The notes under the pieces: model-generated
Told to the model about the DNA's origin: nothing
Database searches by the model: none
Seen by the model: the letters and a program-made list of their open reading frames with translations, nothing else
Program-made: the position numbers and the translations under genes
Part shown: piece after piece, positions 12,101-24,100 of the stretch
Layout: each line of letters begins with the position of its first letter
Position numbering within the stretch: position 1 is the stretch's first letter
Source of the DNA: Congeria kusceri
Taxonomy: Eukaryota > Mollusca > Bivalvia > Myida > Dreissenidae
Direction of reading: 5' to 3'
Length of the DNA stretch: 64,000 bases
Assembly (NCBI GenBank): GCA_027627225.1
Contig: CM051027.1
Location: 89,775,651-89,839,650, forward strand

Positions 12101-15100
12101 ATATATTCAATTTCTAATTTTAGCACTGCATGTTAAAATAGACCTCTCCGTTTAATACATTTGTATATAAAGGTATAACTATTGTGATTAATCATAAAAT
12201 AAAGCAGTGTCATTAAAATAGATTGTTATAAAATTGCATTATTTAAGTGATGTAAATTGTTCAAAGTATACACATTTCACCATAATTGGGCATAGTGTTT
12301 GGACTTCTGAATTGGCGTTGATATTTTTATTAAGCATATTCATAAACAATGTTTGTTAAGTTGTTTCTTTATATAAAGACAAGTGTTCAACATTATTAAG
12401 AAGCAGTGTTGCACTGAAATGTTATTACCAGACAGCATATTTTGTAGTTGAAATACTGTTCTAACTTGAGTTAGAACAGTGTTGCACCAAAATAAAATAA
12501 CTTATCCATACAATTTATAGTGGGAAAACTGTTTTAACTACAATAATGAGTAAAATCTCTTTTATAATTTATCATATGTTTTCATCTACATTATATAACA
12601 TAATTTATTGAAATATTGTAGTAATTTAAAACAAAATATGTGTTAACTCTCAAAGAGTAAACTTAACACACAGTTTTTTTAACTTCCTGAAAACTTTTGT
12701 AAAATAGATTTAGAACAGTGTTGCGCTGAACCCTCGCTATGTGCTATGCAAATGTCGGGACTGTGTACCAGTAATTTGGTTTCATTAACGCTTGATTAAT
12801 TTATTTTATTGAGTTGCTATGTGCTATGCAAATGTCGTGACTGTGTAATTTGGTTTCATTGACGCTTGAATAATTCTTTTTATTGAGTTGCTATATGCTA
12901 TGCTAATGTCGGGACTGTGTAATTTGGTTTCATTAACGCTTGAATAATTCTTTTTATTGAGTTGCTATGTGCTACGCTTATGTCGGGACTGTGTAATTTG
13001 GTTTCATTAACGCTTGATTAATTAATTTTATTGAGTTGCTCTGTGCTATGCATGTCAACTACAACATTCAATTCTCATTTCATTTTTCAGAAATCATTTG
13101 TTTCTGACACTCAATAAATTATCAGTTTAAACTTATAAAATACAGAGGCCCAGATAAAGCGAGTACGATCGTAAATTACGCACAAATAATTGGAAGATAT
13201 GCAGAGAAAATAAAAATTTGGGGTACATTTACGCACAATTATTCCGATGTTCGCGTACATAGGTGACTGGAAGACAGAAACAGATATAAGTTTGACAAGC
13301 CCGCCTACCTGAATGTGCAGTTGATGTGTTCAGTAGTCTTAAAATGATCATAATTCTTACTGTAATATTATTGTACACCAACGATAAAGGATTACCAGCA
13401 TTATTATAATTCTTTGGTCTTCTGCACATATCTATGAATTGTTGGATGTAAATTTACCCCACTAATCCTACATAGAGCATACATTTAACCCTACAATTCT
13501 GAAGTGACTGTATATTTACTCCCACATTTTTTACAAGCGTACATTTACGCCCAGTACAAATATTTATCTGGATTATTGAAAATAAAACAAATTTCAGTCA
13601 GCCTACCAGTCTGACTACTGCAAAATAACATAAGGATACAGTTCTACAAAGAGAGCCTCTAGGTGGCAAAAGCATAACAAACACGGAAAATAAGGCATTT
13701 AAAATTGCATGTAAAATTAGGTAAAAATAGAGCATAAATATAATTAAAAGACATTCATATTTAAAAATAAAACTACGAAGATGGTCAATTTTAGGTTGTA
13801 GTTACAGTTTGCACACTTCCTAACTTACACAGAATAGCATGTCACTTTCTAACTTACACAGAATAGCATGTATTCATATAAGACATATGGGCCGCGTCGC
13901 GACAAAACAGGCCTTAATGACATTATGACGTTTGTGGAAAAACTCGTTTAAAAAGATGTCATTGTTTTGATCCAGGAAGTATTCAAGTTTGTCTGGTGAA
14001 AATGAGTTAAATATACTTTTTTTTTTATTTTGAAGTGGCAATATGGATGAAGATATGGAGGTAAGAATTTGTTTATTCACTTTATTAATATTAAGAAAGT
14101 TTTCGTAGGAATCTGATTAATTTTGAGACCATAAAATGAACAGAATGAAACTGAAAGTAAACAGTGGCTGAATTATTGATGCAGTTCGAGTCTTTTGCTA
14201 CTACTGTTTACAGTGTCCAAATCGAAATGACTGATAGAATATTTGGTAATATGTTGAGATATTAAGTCCTTTGTTTGCTGCAGTAGATATACATTTTAAT
14301 TTATGTTATTTTCTTCAAAATGTTCTCGATTTCATTCAAAAATACTATGTCAATTTCAGAAATTGTGCATTTTTTGTAGATTCAATAAGAATAATCACAT
14401 TGATCTAGTTATATGTAATATTTAATACTTAAAATACTTAGATTTCAGAAAGTATCAGTACTTTAAGTTCTACGCCGGTGAGCCAGGCATGGTAACGTTT
14501 GGGTCGTCACGGATCGCTGCGCATTGGACGGTATGCATTTTGAAAGACCCCACGTTCCGGTTTAATAATAATACTAGACCGGAAATTATCCCCGCGGCTG
14601 GCCGGAGCAAAACCAGACATGACCATCTTCATAAATCTGTCTGTCCGTACGTGCGTCCTTCGTAGCAGGAGTACATGCTGGGACCAGTCGCTGAATAGGT
14701 GTGGCTGTGCTGATTGAGTGTTTTGAATACCAGCATGAATGTCGTTGATCATATCAATGCTGTTTTAATACAATAAATATACGATGCGTTTAGATGACGC
14801 TAATTGTGTTGTTTTTTTTCTTTGTATTTCATTGAACATTCGCTAGAACCATACTGAACAGTGATCATGAAGTGCTATGGTTGCAAAGCGACATTATGAA
14901 ATATAAACTAAACCGAAGTGAAAACTATGGTGGGTCAAAAATACGTTTTTACGACGACGTAAATTGTAACACGTATTAACTTAGTACTGCCCTTGTTAAG
15001 TTAATAACTTAGTTTAAATGAGAGATTGTACAACTTCTTGTGATGGCAATACTTGTGCACCCATGGGCCACTCAACTACGCATTTCCGCAATATATAGTA

Positions 15101-18100
15101 CATCTCGGTAAAACAATAATATATACTTGTTAATGAGGCATACATTTATCAATTATAAAATTTTCATCACGGCAATTGTTATTCCAACATGACACACGTG
15201 GACCGGTCTGCTACGTGTACGTTTACGCTCTACTGTTGCTAGGCAACAAAACCTTATCTTTAAACGTGCAGAACAGGTTTACAGAAAACTTTGATAACAG
15301 TTCTTATAGAAGAGATACATATCTGAATTATCTACTTTAAAATGTGCAGCATGCAAAATGTTTTTCAATGCATCACAATGCTCCAAAGCAGAAGAAAAAT
15401 GTTTATATTAATGATTAGTTGATTTAACGGAAATGCATATAACCTTTTCGTTTTTAGTCCGATCCGTTATAATGTGTCTATATTAATTCGGAAATCAGTG
15501 TTTTATTGAGTATTCAACAGGCAGGGTGTTTAAACATTATCTGGCGTAAAAATCAACATTTTAATAACAGTTATCCTGTCCATTTTTACCAACAGTATAC
15601 CTTGGTGTTTTATCGTTGCTAGGCAACAATATAGTGTTATTTTAAGACTGCATAGGGATTTAACTACTTTGCTAACAACTATTATGGACGAGATGATGAA
15701 ATGCACATTTGATTTTTTTTCAGCTTATAAAAACAGATTTGCACTTTAGCGTGCAATTTTTTCTCAACTTGTCACTAACGTCTTAACGTCAGATATAAAA
15801 TGCTCGTTACGTGACGTCACAAAAACGTGCATAACTTGGAGTTTTTTGTCCGAATCGATATTTTTGTTTCAATCATCTTTAAATAAAATGTACTTGTCAA
15901 AATGATTAAATACCAAAAATGTGAAATTTTGTCATTAAGGCCGTTTTTTTCACGACGTGGCTCATATCTGTATCAGTACTCAAAACTATTTATTTTGATG
16001 ATAGACTACTTTTTTTGTAAACAGATACGTGTATCACTTTAATGTTTAACCATGTATCTGGTATGATAAATGTGAGCACTAAAGTGTGCAATGACTCGGG
16101 GGGGGGGGGGGGGGGGGACACTTCAACAAGTGCTAACTGCCAGCTGGAAGCAGATTATGAAGTGTTTCCTGTTAAAAACACTGAACAAGTGTGTATGAGT
16201 GAGCATAGCCACTACTGCAACCCATCATACATAGACCATTTTTACATGCCAGACAATTATAATTGCCCTTTCCAATACAATTATGTACAGAAATAACTCA
16301 GTTTAAGCCTCAGTCACACTGTCACAATTTTGGCTAACGATTGCCCATGATATACAAACTCTTGGTGAAGCCTGGTAAAGCGTGAACACATATGTGCCCG
16401 CATCTGTGTGAGTCCTCAAGAATCTTGGTGATCTGTATCGATCGGGAATCGCTACGACAGTTTTGAGCATGTTCAAAACCTTCGTGGCGTATTGTAGCGT
16501 CGCCATGATTTTCTCATAATATAGGACATGATCCTAGTGCAATCGTATCTCAATCTGGCTTATTCATACAGCCATCGTATAGGCATTCTTGGCCTTTCGT
16601 GTTCAATCCTGATTGTTTTTATAACAAACTTTTTTATAAAAAACTTATAAACGAATGTACTACGATATGATACATTTTTTACCTTTATGTTACGTTTTTC
16701 CACATACATTATACAGATTTCTACACTTTTCTATGGTTCAGTTACAATTTCAGTAGGATCTTTTGCGACAAATATCATGGCTACTCACAAATATACATGA
16801 TGGACCATGACGACGAGACGATTGGTCGCGCTGCTTGCACGGTTTGTTTCAATGACGCACTACATATGCCTACGTTGGTTCCACGATTATGCACAAGACA
16901 CAGTGATGTCGAAATCGCCTTATAGCGTAGTGAAGCATGAAAATTGTTGGCTGCTCGTAGGTTCATCCTGATAAATCTTTCTTACTCTTACTACAATCTT
17001 AAGACAAACGTAAACAATCGTCTGTAATCATCTGTCAAAGCATATTACTGATGTATCAGTAACATATCTTTGTGAAACCGTGGTGAATTGGCAGCGGAAT
17101 CCTACAAGTGTCGTTGATATTCGTAGTCTCATCTACAACTGTCAGTATACGTAGGAAGATGCAATCGGGACACTGTGTATGCCGACTCATCACGAGTAAC
17201 ACGTCCACGATCAATGGTGTGTAATTGTAGCCAAAATTATGACTGGGGTGACCGAGGCTTTATGGGTTATATTAATGGAAAGTTTACTCGTTTAAATGCA
17301 GTCAGATGTTTGTATGAAGTGTTTTCTTTACTGAATAAGCAACATCCCGTTGTTTTTTATATTATTCTAAATGGTTTTTGTTGTGAAGCACTTTATGAAG
17401 TGAAGCACTCCAAGATGCTAAAAGAAGCTTTTATGTACATGGGAAAAGCAAAGGCAGTAGTTCTGAATGAGACTTATATCACAACCCAATTCTTATCTTG
17501 GTCCATTAGGGTACACCCGAGCCATACTAGTTTAGACGGAAGAAATTTGTAGTTTACTGTCTGTCATCAATGTTCAAAAGATATGATTCCAATTAAAAGA
17601 TGACTGATATCCACATATTGAAACTATATAAAGATTACTTATGGTGTCACCCTATTAATTAGGAATTATCATTGGAGTTTTCTTCTTCAGCACTGGCCGG
17701 GGTCTTAAAAGAATTGACTATTTGTACATACTAATTTAAATATCAAACCTATCAAATCATAAAGTGTATTAGCGCAAAAGTGTGTGTATAGCGCCCAGTC
17801 ATGTATAACGCGCACCTAATATTTTGAGTGGAAAATGGGAAAAAATATATAGTTTGAGTGAAAGAAACAATTGAAATTAAGTGCTCTAAACTATAATCCA
17901 GTTTTACGAAACCATGCCCTTTCCCACAATTTTTAACATAACCACTTACGAGGCGCCTCGTGGGAAAACCGGGCTTAATGCATGTGCGTAAAGTGTTGTC
18001 CCAGATTAGCCTGTGCAGTCCGCACAGGCTAATCCGGGACGGCACTTTTCGCTTCCATGGTATTTTCCATTTCAAGGAAGTTTCTTCTAAACACAAATCC

Positions 18101-21100
18101 ACTGTAGGCGCAAAGTGTCATCCCGGATTAGCCAGTGCAGAGTGCACAGGCTTATCCAGGACGACACTTTACGTACATGCATTAAGCCCGATTTTCCCAT
18201 GACGCGCCTCTTACGTACATCCTATCTATTAGTGTGGTGACTATGAAAAAGAGGGTAAAAGAAATGTGTTAGCACTACTAGTAAATATGAAAGGGTTAAA
18301 CTTGAAAATGGGTGGCAGGGTACTTACATAATACATTTTGCTCTAACTCGGATTCTGACATTTCTAAGTCAGAGTTGAATACGTCCTCAGAAATGCCTAA
18401 ATAAATGGTCACACCATGGGTCAAGCACATCAGCATGCAGCAAATGTTGTTAAAGGTTAACTGTTAATTGTTAGCTCAATTTTACAACTGATTTTTTGGG
18501 TGGGAGAATAATAAGTTTTAGTTACTGAATAATAATAGTATTTAATCATGGTGTAAGTTTTTTTTTTTTTTGTAAGTTTATTTTTTTACTCAAGATTAAG
18601 CAGAATTTCTTGTAGATATATTGGACATTTAAAGGAATATGTTCCTGGATTATATTACAGTTAACCTTCAATAACTTAAATTAGGAACACACACAAATAA
18701 ACAATAACAAACAAACAAAAATTACAACCTGACATACAAATGAAATAAAGTTTTGATTAAAACAATAACGTGACAACTGAACAAGGAATATAAACTTGAG
18801 TGAAAATAGACATGGTACCATGATCCATACCCTCAGGCGTTGGTACGTGTATGTGCACTTCACAATTATACGAAGCCTCAATGGGATAAAGCATAAACAT
18901 CCCATCTTGTTATCACCGAGCAAACGGAAATGATGTTCTACAATACTACCAACAGCTTTACAACTAACAGAGTTTCCACAAACGTGAATCATACTCAATA
19001 GTTAGGTGTTTAGAAACAAAGACATTTGCACATTTATACACCAGATAAATTCCATCATGTTAGAATATTTTAATATCAAATGTTAAACTAGTAGTATAAA
19101 ATATCTTTATATTTATTTTAAGATATTAACAACTGGTGACTTGACATTTTTTAATACCGTGTATATCGCTTGTTTAATTTACTATCAAGGAGCGAATAAT
19201 AAGAAAGACAAGGAGACAGGCACATCAGGCTGTCGTTGCATGTTAAAGGCACATTCTAAATCTGATAAGGGATGTTCAAGGAAAAAAGGTGATGAGGGGG
19301 TGGAACGCCCATGTAGTACCCAGTTGGTAGTACCCATTTTTGGACTGGCGTTCCGCCCCCCCCACCCCCCCCCAATCACCTTTTTTCATGGAACAGCCTA
19401 CGACAGTTAATATACAGAATATTCGTAAATGCAATTAATTGAAGTGTTAAAATACTAAATCATAATTAACAACAGACTGTTGTGTCCTTTGCAAGATGCT
19501 TACGGAGTGTTCATTGGCATGGAACCACAGGTTTAACATAAATTCTTCAAGACTTAAGAACAGACCATGTGATATAACCCAGGTGGTTAGGAAGGTAGCA
19601 TCAGACATTGATTCCACTGAAACACTAATGAATAAATATGGGAACTTTGTATATTTACTGTCTGACACACTGGAATTGTCACATGAGTGACGGATATACC
19701 CCCTCCCCATTTATTTTTTATGGGAGCCATAACTCAGTCAACATTTAGTGGTTTGCAACCAAAGTTGAACTTGATCTGCATTTTATAATGTTACACCTAC
19801 CAAAAATAATTTAAATATGTGAAGCCTTTCATGAGTTATTGTCCATGTTTTGGGGGAATTTAGGTCAAAAAGGTGGGCCATAACTGTGACAAAATATAGT
19901 GGTTTGTAACCAAAGTTGAACTTGACCTGTATTTTATGATGCTACACATGCGTACCAATAATTATTTAAATATGTCAAGCCATCGTTGAGATATCGTCAG
20001 GAAACCATGTTTTTAGGGAATTTAAGTCAGCTAAAGGGCCATAACTCTGTCAAAATTTAGTGGTTTGTAACCAAAGTCGACCTCGACTCGTATTTTATGA
20101 TGCTACACATATATACCAAAAATTATTTGAATAAGTCAAGCCATTCTTAAGTTATATCGTCTGGAAATCATGTTTTTTTTTTAGGGAATTTTAAGTCGAA
20201 AAGGGGCCATAACTCTGTCAAAATTTAGTGGTTTGTAACCTACATTGAACTTGACCTGTATTCTAAAAATTATTTGAAAATGTCAAGCCTTTCTTGAGTT
20301 ATCATCTGGAAACCAAAAACCAACAGACCGACAAGCTCACTCCTATATACCCCCCCCCCCCAAACTTCGTTTGTGGGAGTATAACAAGTATTGCATAACT
20401 GACACAATGTGTGACACAAGCACTCAGAACCATAGAAATAAGTTCCATTGCTTTGATAAAAGTCAGAAATGGAGGGACAGAAAATGTGCACAACCACGTG
20501 CAATGAGTGTAGTAAGAGTCAGAAAACCAGGTACCGGGGGTATTAAATATACTTTGCCAGCCTGATGGCCACAACAAAAGAACAAATTAAAAGCAAGCAA
20601 ATAATTCTGAACGGAACATCAATAAAGAGCATAATATCGTATCCATTTTCTTCCGAGATTTCCAAAAGCTTGCTCATACAAAGACATTGTGCACAAACCT
20701 CTCAAACAATTCAAACACTCCAAACAAATAACCACTCATGGACCACCAATCTCCCACGTCATTCAAACTTTCACTACTTCACTATAACACTTTCACAAGA
20801 TTTACAATTATTATAAAACAAAATATAAATTGAAACAAATACATTCAAACAGTCATTTACATAAGTAAGGAATACAGTTGCTTTGTCCTTGGGAAAACTA
20901 CAGGAATTCATGTTAGAAAAGAACACTAATGGGGTTGGGGTGGCACAAAACAAAAGAGAATATCAGGGAATGCTCTGTCACATGTTAAGAACACTAAAAT
21001 GGTGGAGTTACCATTAATGCAATAATTTGATAAAATCAGGGAAATAAATTATACCTGCTTTTTTGGAATGTTAAACACTTTTTTTAGCAAAATATCACAG

Positions 21101-24100
21101 CCTATCAGTAGCAGCATGGCTTATTTGCAACAAGAGCAGCAATGTGTTAGAATACGATATGAATTTGTTAATGGACGCACACACTCAGTGAAACCTGTTA
21201 CATACCATTTCTTGAGCATTCAGTATCAGGTGGGGGAAACTCTATTCAACACCAAACATATTTCTATTAAATTGTTATCAATGTATTATACCTTAATATT
21301 TTCTATACATTAAAACATTTTTAAAAATTCATAAAAAAAACTTATTTTTTTTCAAAATGGAGACCAAGACCAATACTCCACTCATAAAGCATATTAATGC
21401 AAAGGTAAATGTTCCAACAAAATTTTAAATAAAATACATGCACACAGCTGGTCAAAAGTTAAAATCAGATAAAATAAAAAAAACATACATTTAAATGTGT
21501 TTGCAACAATATGAGGGATAATGGGTTTGTTTATTTGTTTATTTGGATTTTTTGCCGTTTTTAACAGTATTTCAGTTATATCACGGCGGTCAGTTAACCT
21601 ACTCACACTTTTCCTGGGCAAGCTTAGCCGATCTGAGCGGTTTACCAGTACTAAGTGCACATAATGATGCCAGTAACTGACAACTGCTCTTCTTGAATCA
21701 GAGGTAGGGGTAGAATAGCCCATAGAAATATTTCATGACCAATCCCCACACAAGTTATGTGGCCAGACTGGGATTCAAACTCATGATCCCCGGATTGACA
21801 GTCCAGAGCTCTACCAACTGAGCTACCCGGGATATGGTTTCAAGTATGAGATGTCACGAAAGATTCTTGCGTCTTTATATTCACCCATATGGATAGACTA
21901 GTGAACGCAAACAAAAACAATTGAGGCATGTCGTGGGAAAATTGGGCTTAATGCATGTGAGTAAAGAGTCATCCCGTATTAGCCTGTGCACTCCGGGGAA
22001 GGCACTTTCCGCTTATTTATCCTGCTACTAACCCAAACAGTGAACTAATAAAGCGGTGACCGTATAAACCTGTTGATATCCGGCAGTAGATCACGTGACT
22101 GTGATATAACGTCAATAGGTATTCCTACGCGCCGGATAACAACATTGTCGAGAATGACACAGCATAAAGTCTACTTACCAGAGTTTTTCATCGATACAAA
22201 CTTTGTGTTGTCTAGTCTAACAGAGTTAAACAACAAATGAGTTTTTTGTCCTTACATTCCATTTAACTGGTAATCAACAACTTCCTTCCAGTTCCATTCC
22301 ATTTCAACACACTTGAATCTGATGCAAGCGGGTTATTCTTTGTGGATAGACTTTCTTTGGTCAACCAACAGAGCATATTCATCCAACAAATAACCTTTTA
22401 TATAAATTTCCGATGAAAAGAAATGAAAAAGTCATCAAAACTTTAACGTAGAGCGAAACATTTTATGATTTATTTCACTTTCAGTTAAACTGTCCCCCAC
22501 CCAAAACTATCCGAGTAAATCGTAAAAATTGAAAAGAGATCAATCTCACCGTTTCCATTCGAGGCAAATATTACATACACTTTTTGTCTGAATGCTATTG
22601 CATAATATAATCCATCCAAAACACAGAAACACTAAATATTTATTCCCATTTCAGGTATTTTAAACTGCAAAACACTCACGTTCTGGTTTGACTACATTGT
22701 GTAAACTTACAACTCAAAATGAATGACGTAGTTGGTGTGACGTAATTAAACTCTTTAAAAACCAATATAATCTGGTTTAAAACAAAAGCAAATTGACTAC
22801 GTAATTTTCGTGTGGTAGTGACATCAGCAAATACTGACATCAGCAAATAAGATTTATTAATATTTTACTTTTGCTTGTTGAAAAAGGTGATTAAGAAATA
22901 GAGAACTATTTTTTTCCGGTTAGTACGCATTCATGCAAGCGAGTTATTAGGTCGAGGCCCGTCTACATTTTTTTAAATTTAAAACTTAAATTTAATTGAA
23001 TAGAAATCAGGATAAATAGAATACACGGTAGGTGCCGGGAAGGAGAAAGTTTATTCCGGTTCGGCCCGAAAACAAAAATATGGCTCGCTAAAGCTCGCCC
23101 TATTTTCATTTTCTAAGCCTCACCCGATAAACTTTCTCCATCCCTGCACCAACCATGTATTCTCTATATATTTTTTTCTCTTTTAAGGAAGTCTCTTCTA
23201 AACATAAATCTACTGTAGGCGGAAAGTGCCGTCCTGGATTAGCCTGTGCGGACTGCACAGGCTAATCCGGGACAACACTTAACGCACATGCATTAAGCCC
23301 GGTTTTCCCACGACACGCCTCAATTAATGTTAATTTGAAGTTTGTTCACTGTTGCAAAACTGAAGGAGTAGACGGAAGTTTAGTGATCCAAATATGACAA
23401 CAACATAATTATTATGTTCATTCCCATGACAGAAAAAATAATTTGGTTAAAAACTATGATTAACAACATATAACAATGGCCAAAGACATTCCTTGCTTAT
23501 GAAAACTTCTTAGATAAGAATTAACTCAAGTGAATAATAATATTCCAATGCCATTCAATATATCAAACAAAAATCTGTAAATGTTGACAGATGAGGAACC
23601 TTAGTTTGAACAGCAATAAAAACCATGGGAAAATACCAAGTGTGCCAAGTGTGACACTGAACAATGTCCTTCTGACCAATAAACAGGGGAGTGTTTGATG
23701 TTGGCGAACAGACAGACCAAGAACCGTGAGAAGTGTGTTGTCTGAAGCAGGGGTTCAATTTGTTTTCTCAGTCGGATGAACAAGTTCCAGACTTCGAGAA
23801 ATTGTATTAAACATGCCGGGATGTTTATTGTCTCTTATCAAAGGTAGATGAGAAAATAACAAATACATAGCATGACTGGTACTAGGACGTTTATCATACG
23901 TATAGAACATAGATGAGAAAATAACAAATTCATAGCAATATAGGACCTGTTGCAGACAAAACTAGTGCAAAAAAATATGTTTAACATGTCCTGGTTGTGT
24001 TGTCAACTGAATAAACAATTATTGTCTTGGGTAACCTTTAAACGTCTGATTATAAATTTCCAAAAATTTCCATTTAAGATTTACCTTCTGCATCAAAGAA

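Larger units (their letters stand above)
7769..12736. mobile_element. 4.97-kb inverted-repeat element inserted in the satellite (4-bp target duplication CTAT)
   Basis: The terminal inverted repeats (7769-7795 and 12710-12736) match at 25 of 27 positions and contain CAGCGCAACACTGTTCTAA. The flanks are CTAT (7765-7768) and CTAT (12737-12740), and joining them restores a normal satellite unit. The core motif recurs subterminally: forward at about 7966 and 8039 on the left, inverted at about 12405 and 12471 on the right, some as palindromes (TTCTAACTTGAGTTAGAAC). No transposase is visible inside, and much of the length is later insertions. The superfamily is not assigned. Confidence 0.85.

Noticed and set aside
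7769..12736. Idea that the 4.97-kb inverted-repeat unit is an LTR retrotransposon
   Set aside because: The ends are inverted, not direct, and no gag, protease, reverse transcriptase or integrase is present.
14507..14752. Minus-strand open frame in a GC-richer patch
   Set aside because: No recognised domain and no splice signals consistent with rdgB phase 1. GC content alone explains the open frame.
16042..16296. Plus-strand frame with a poly-glycine stretch as a gene
   Set aside because: The glycines come from a 20-G homopolymer. The frame does not join the frame right of the inserted element, and no family was recognised.
17752..18202. Open frames on both strands across the GAGGCG copy, and similar frames in the other copies (32.8-34.9 kb)
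   Set aside because: They are translations of palindromic transposon DNA, repeated in every copy and with no domain.
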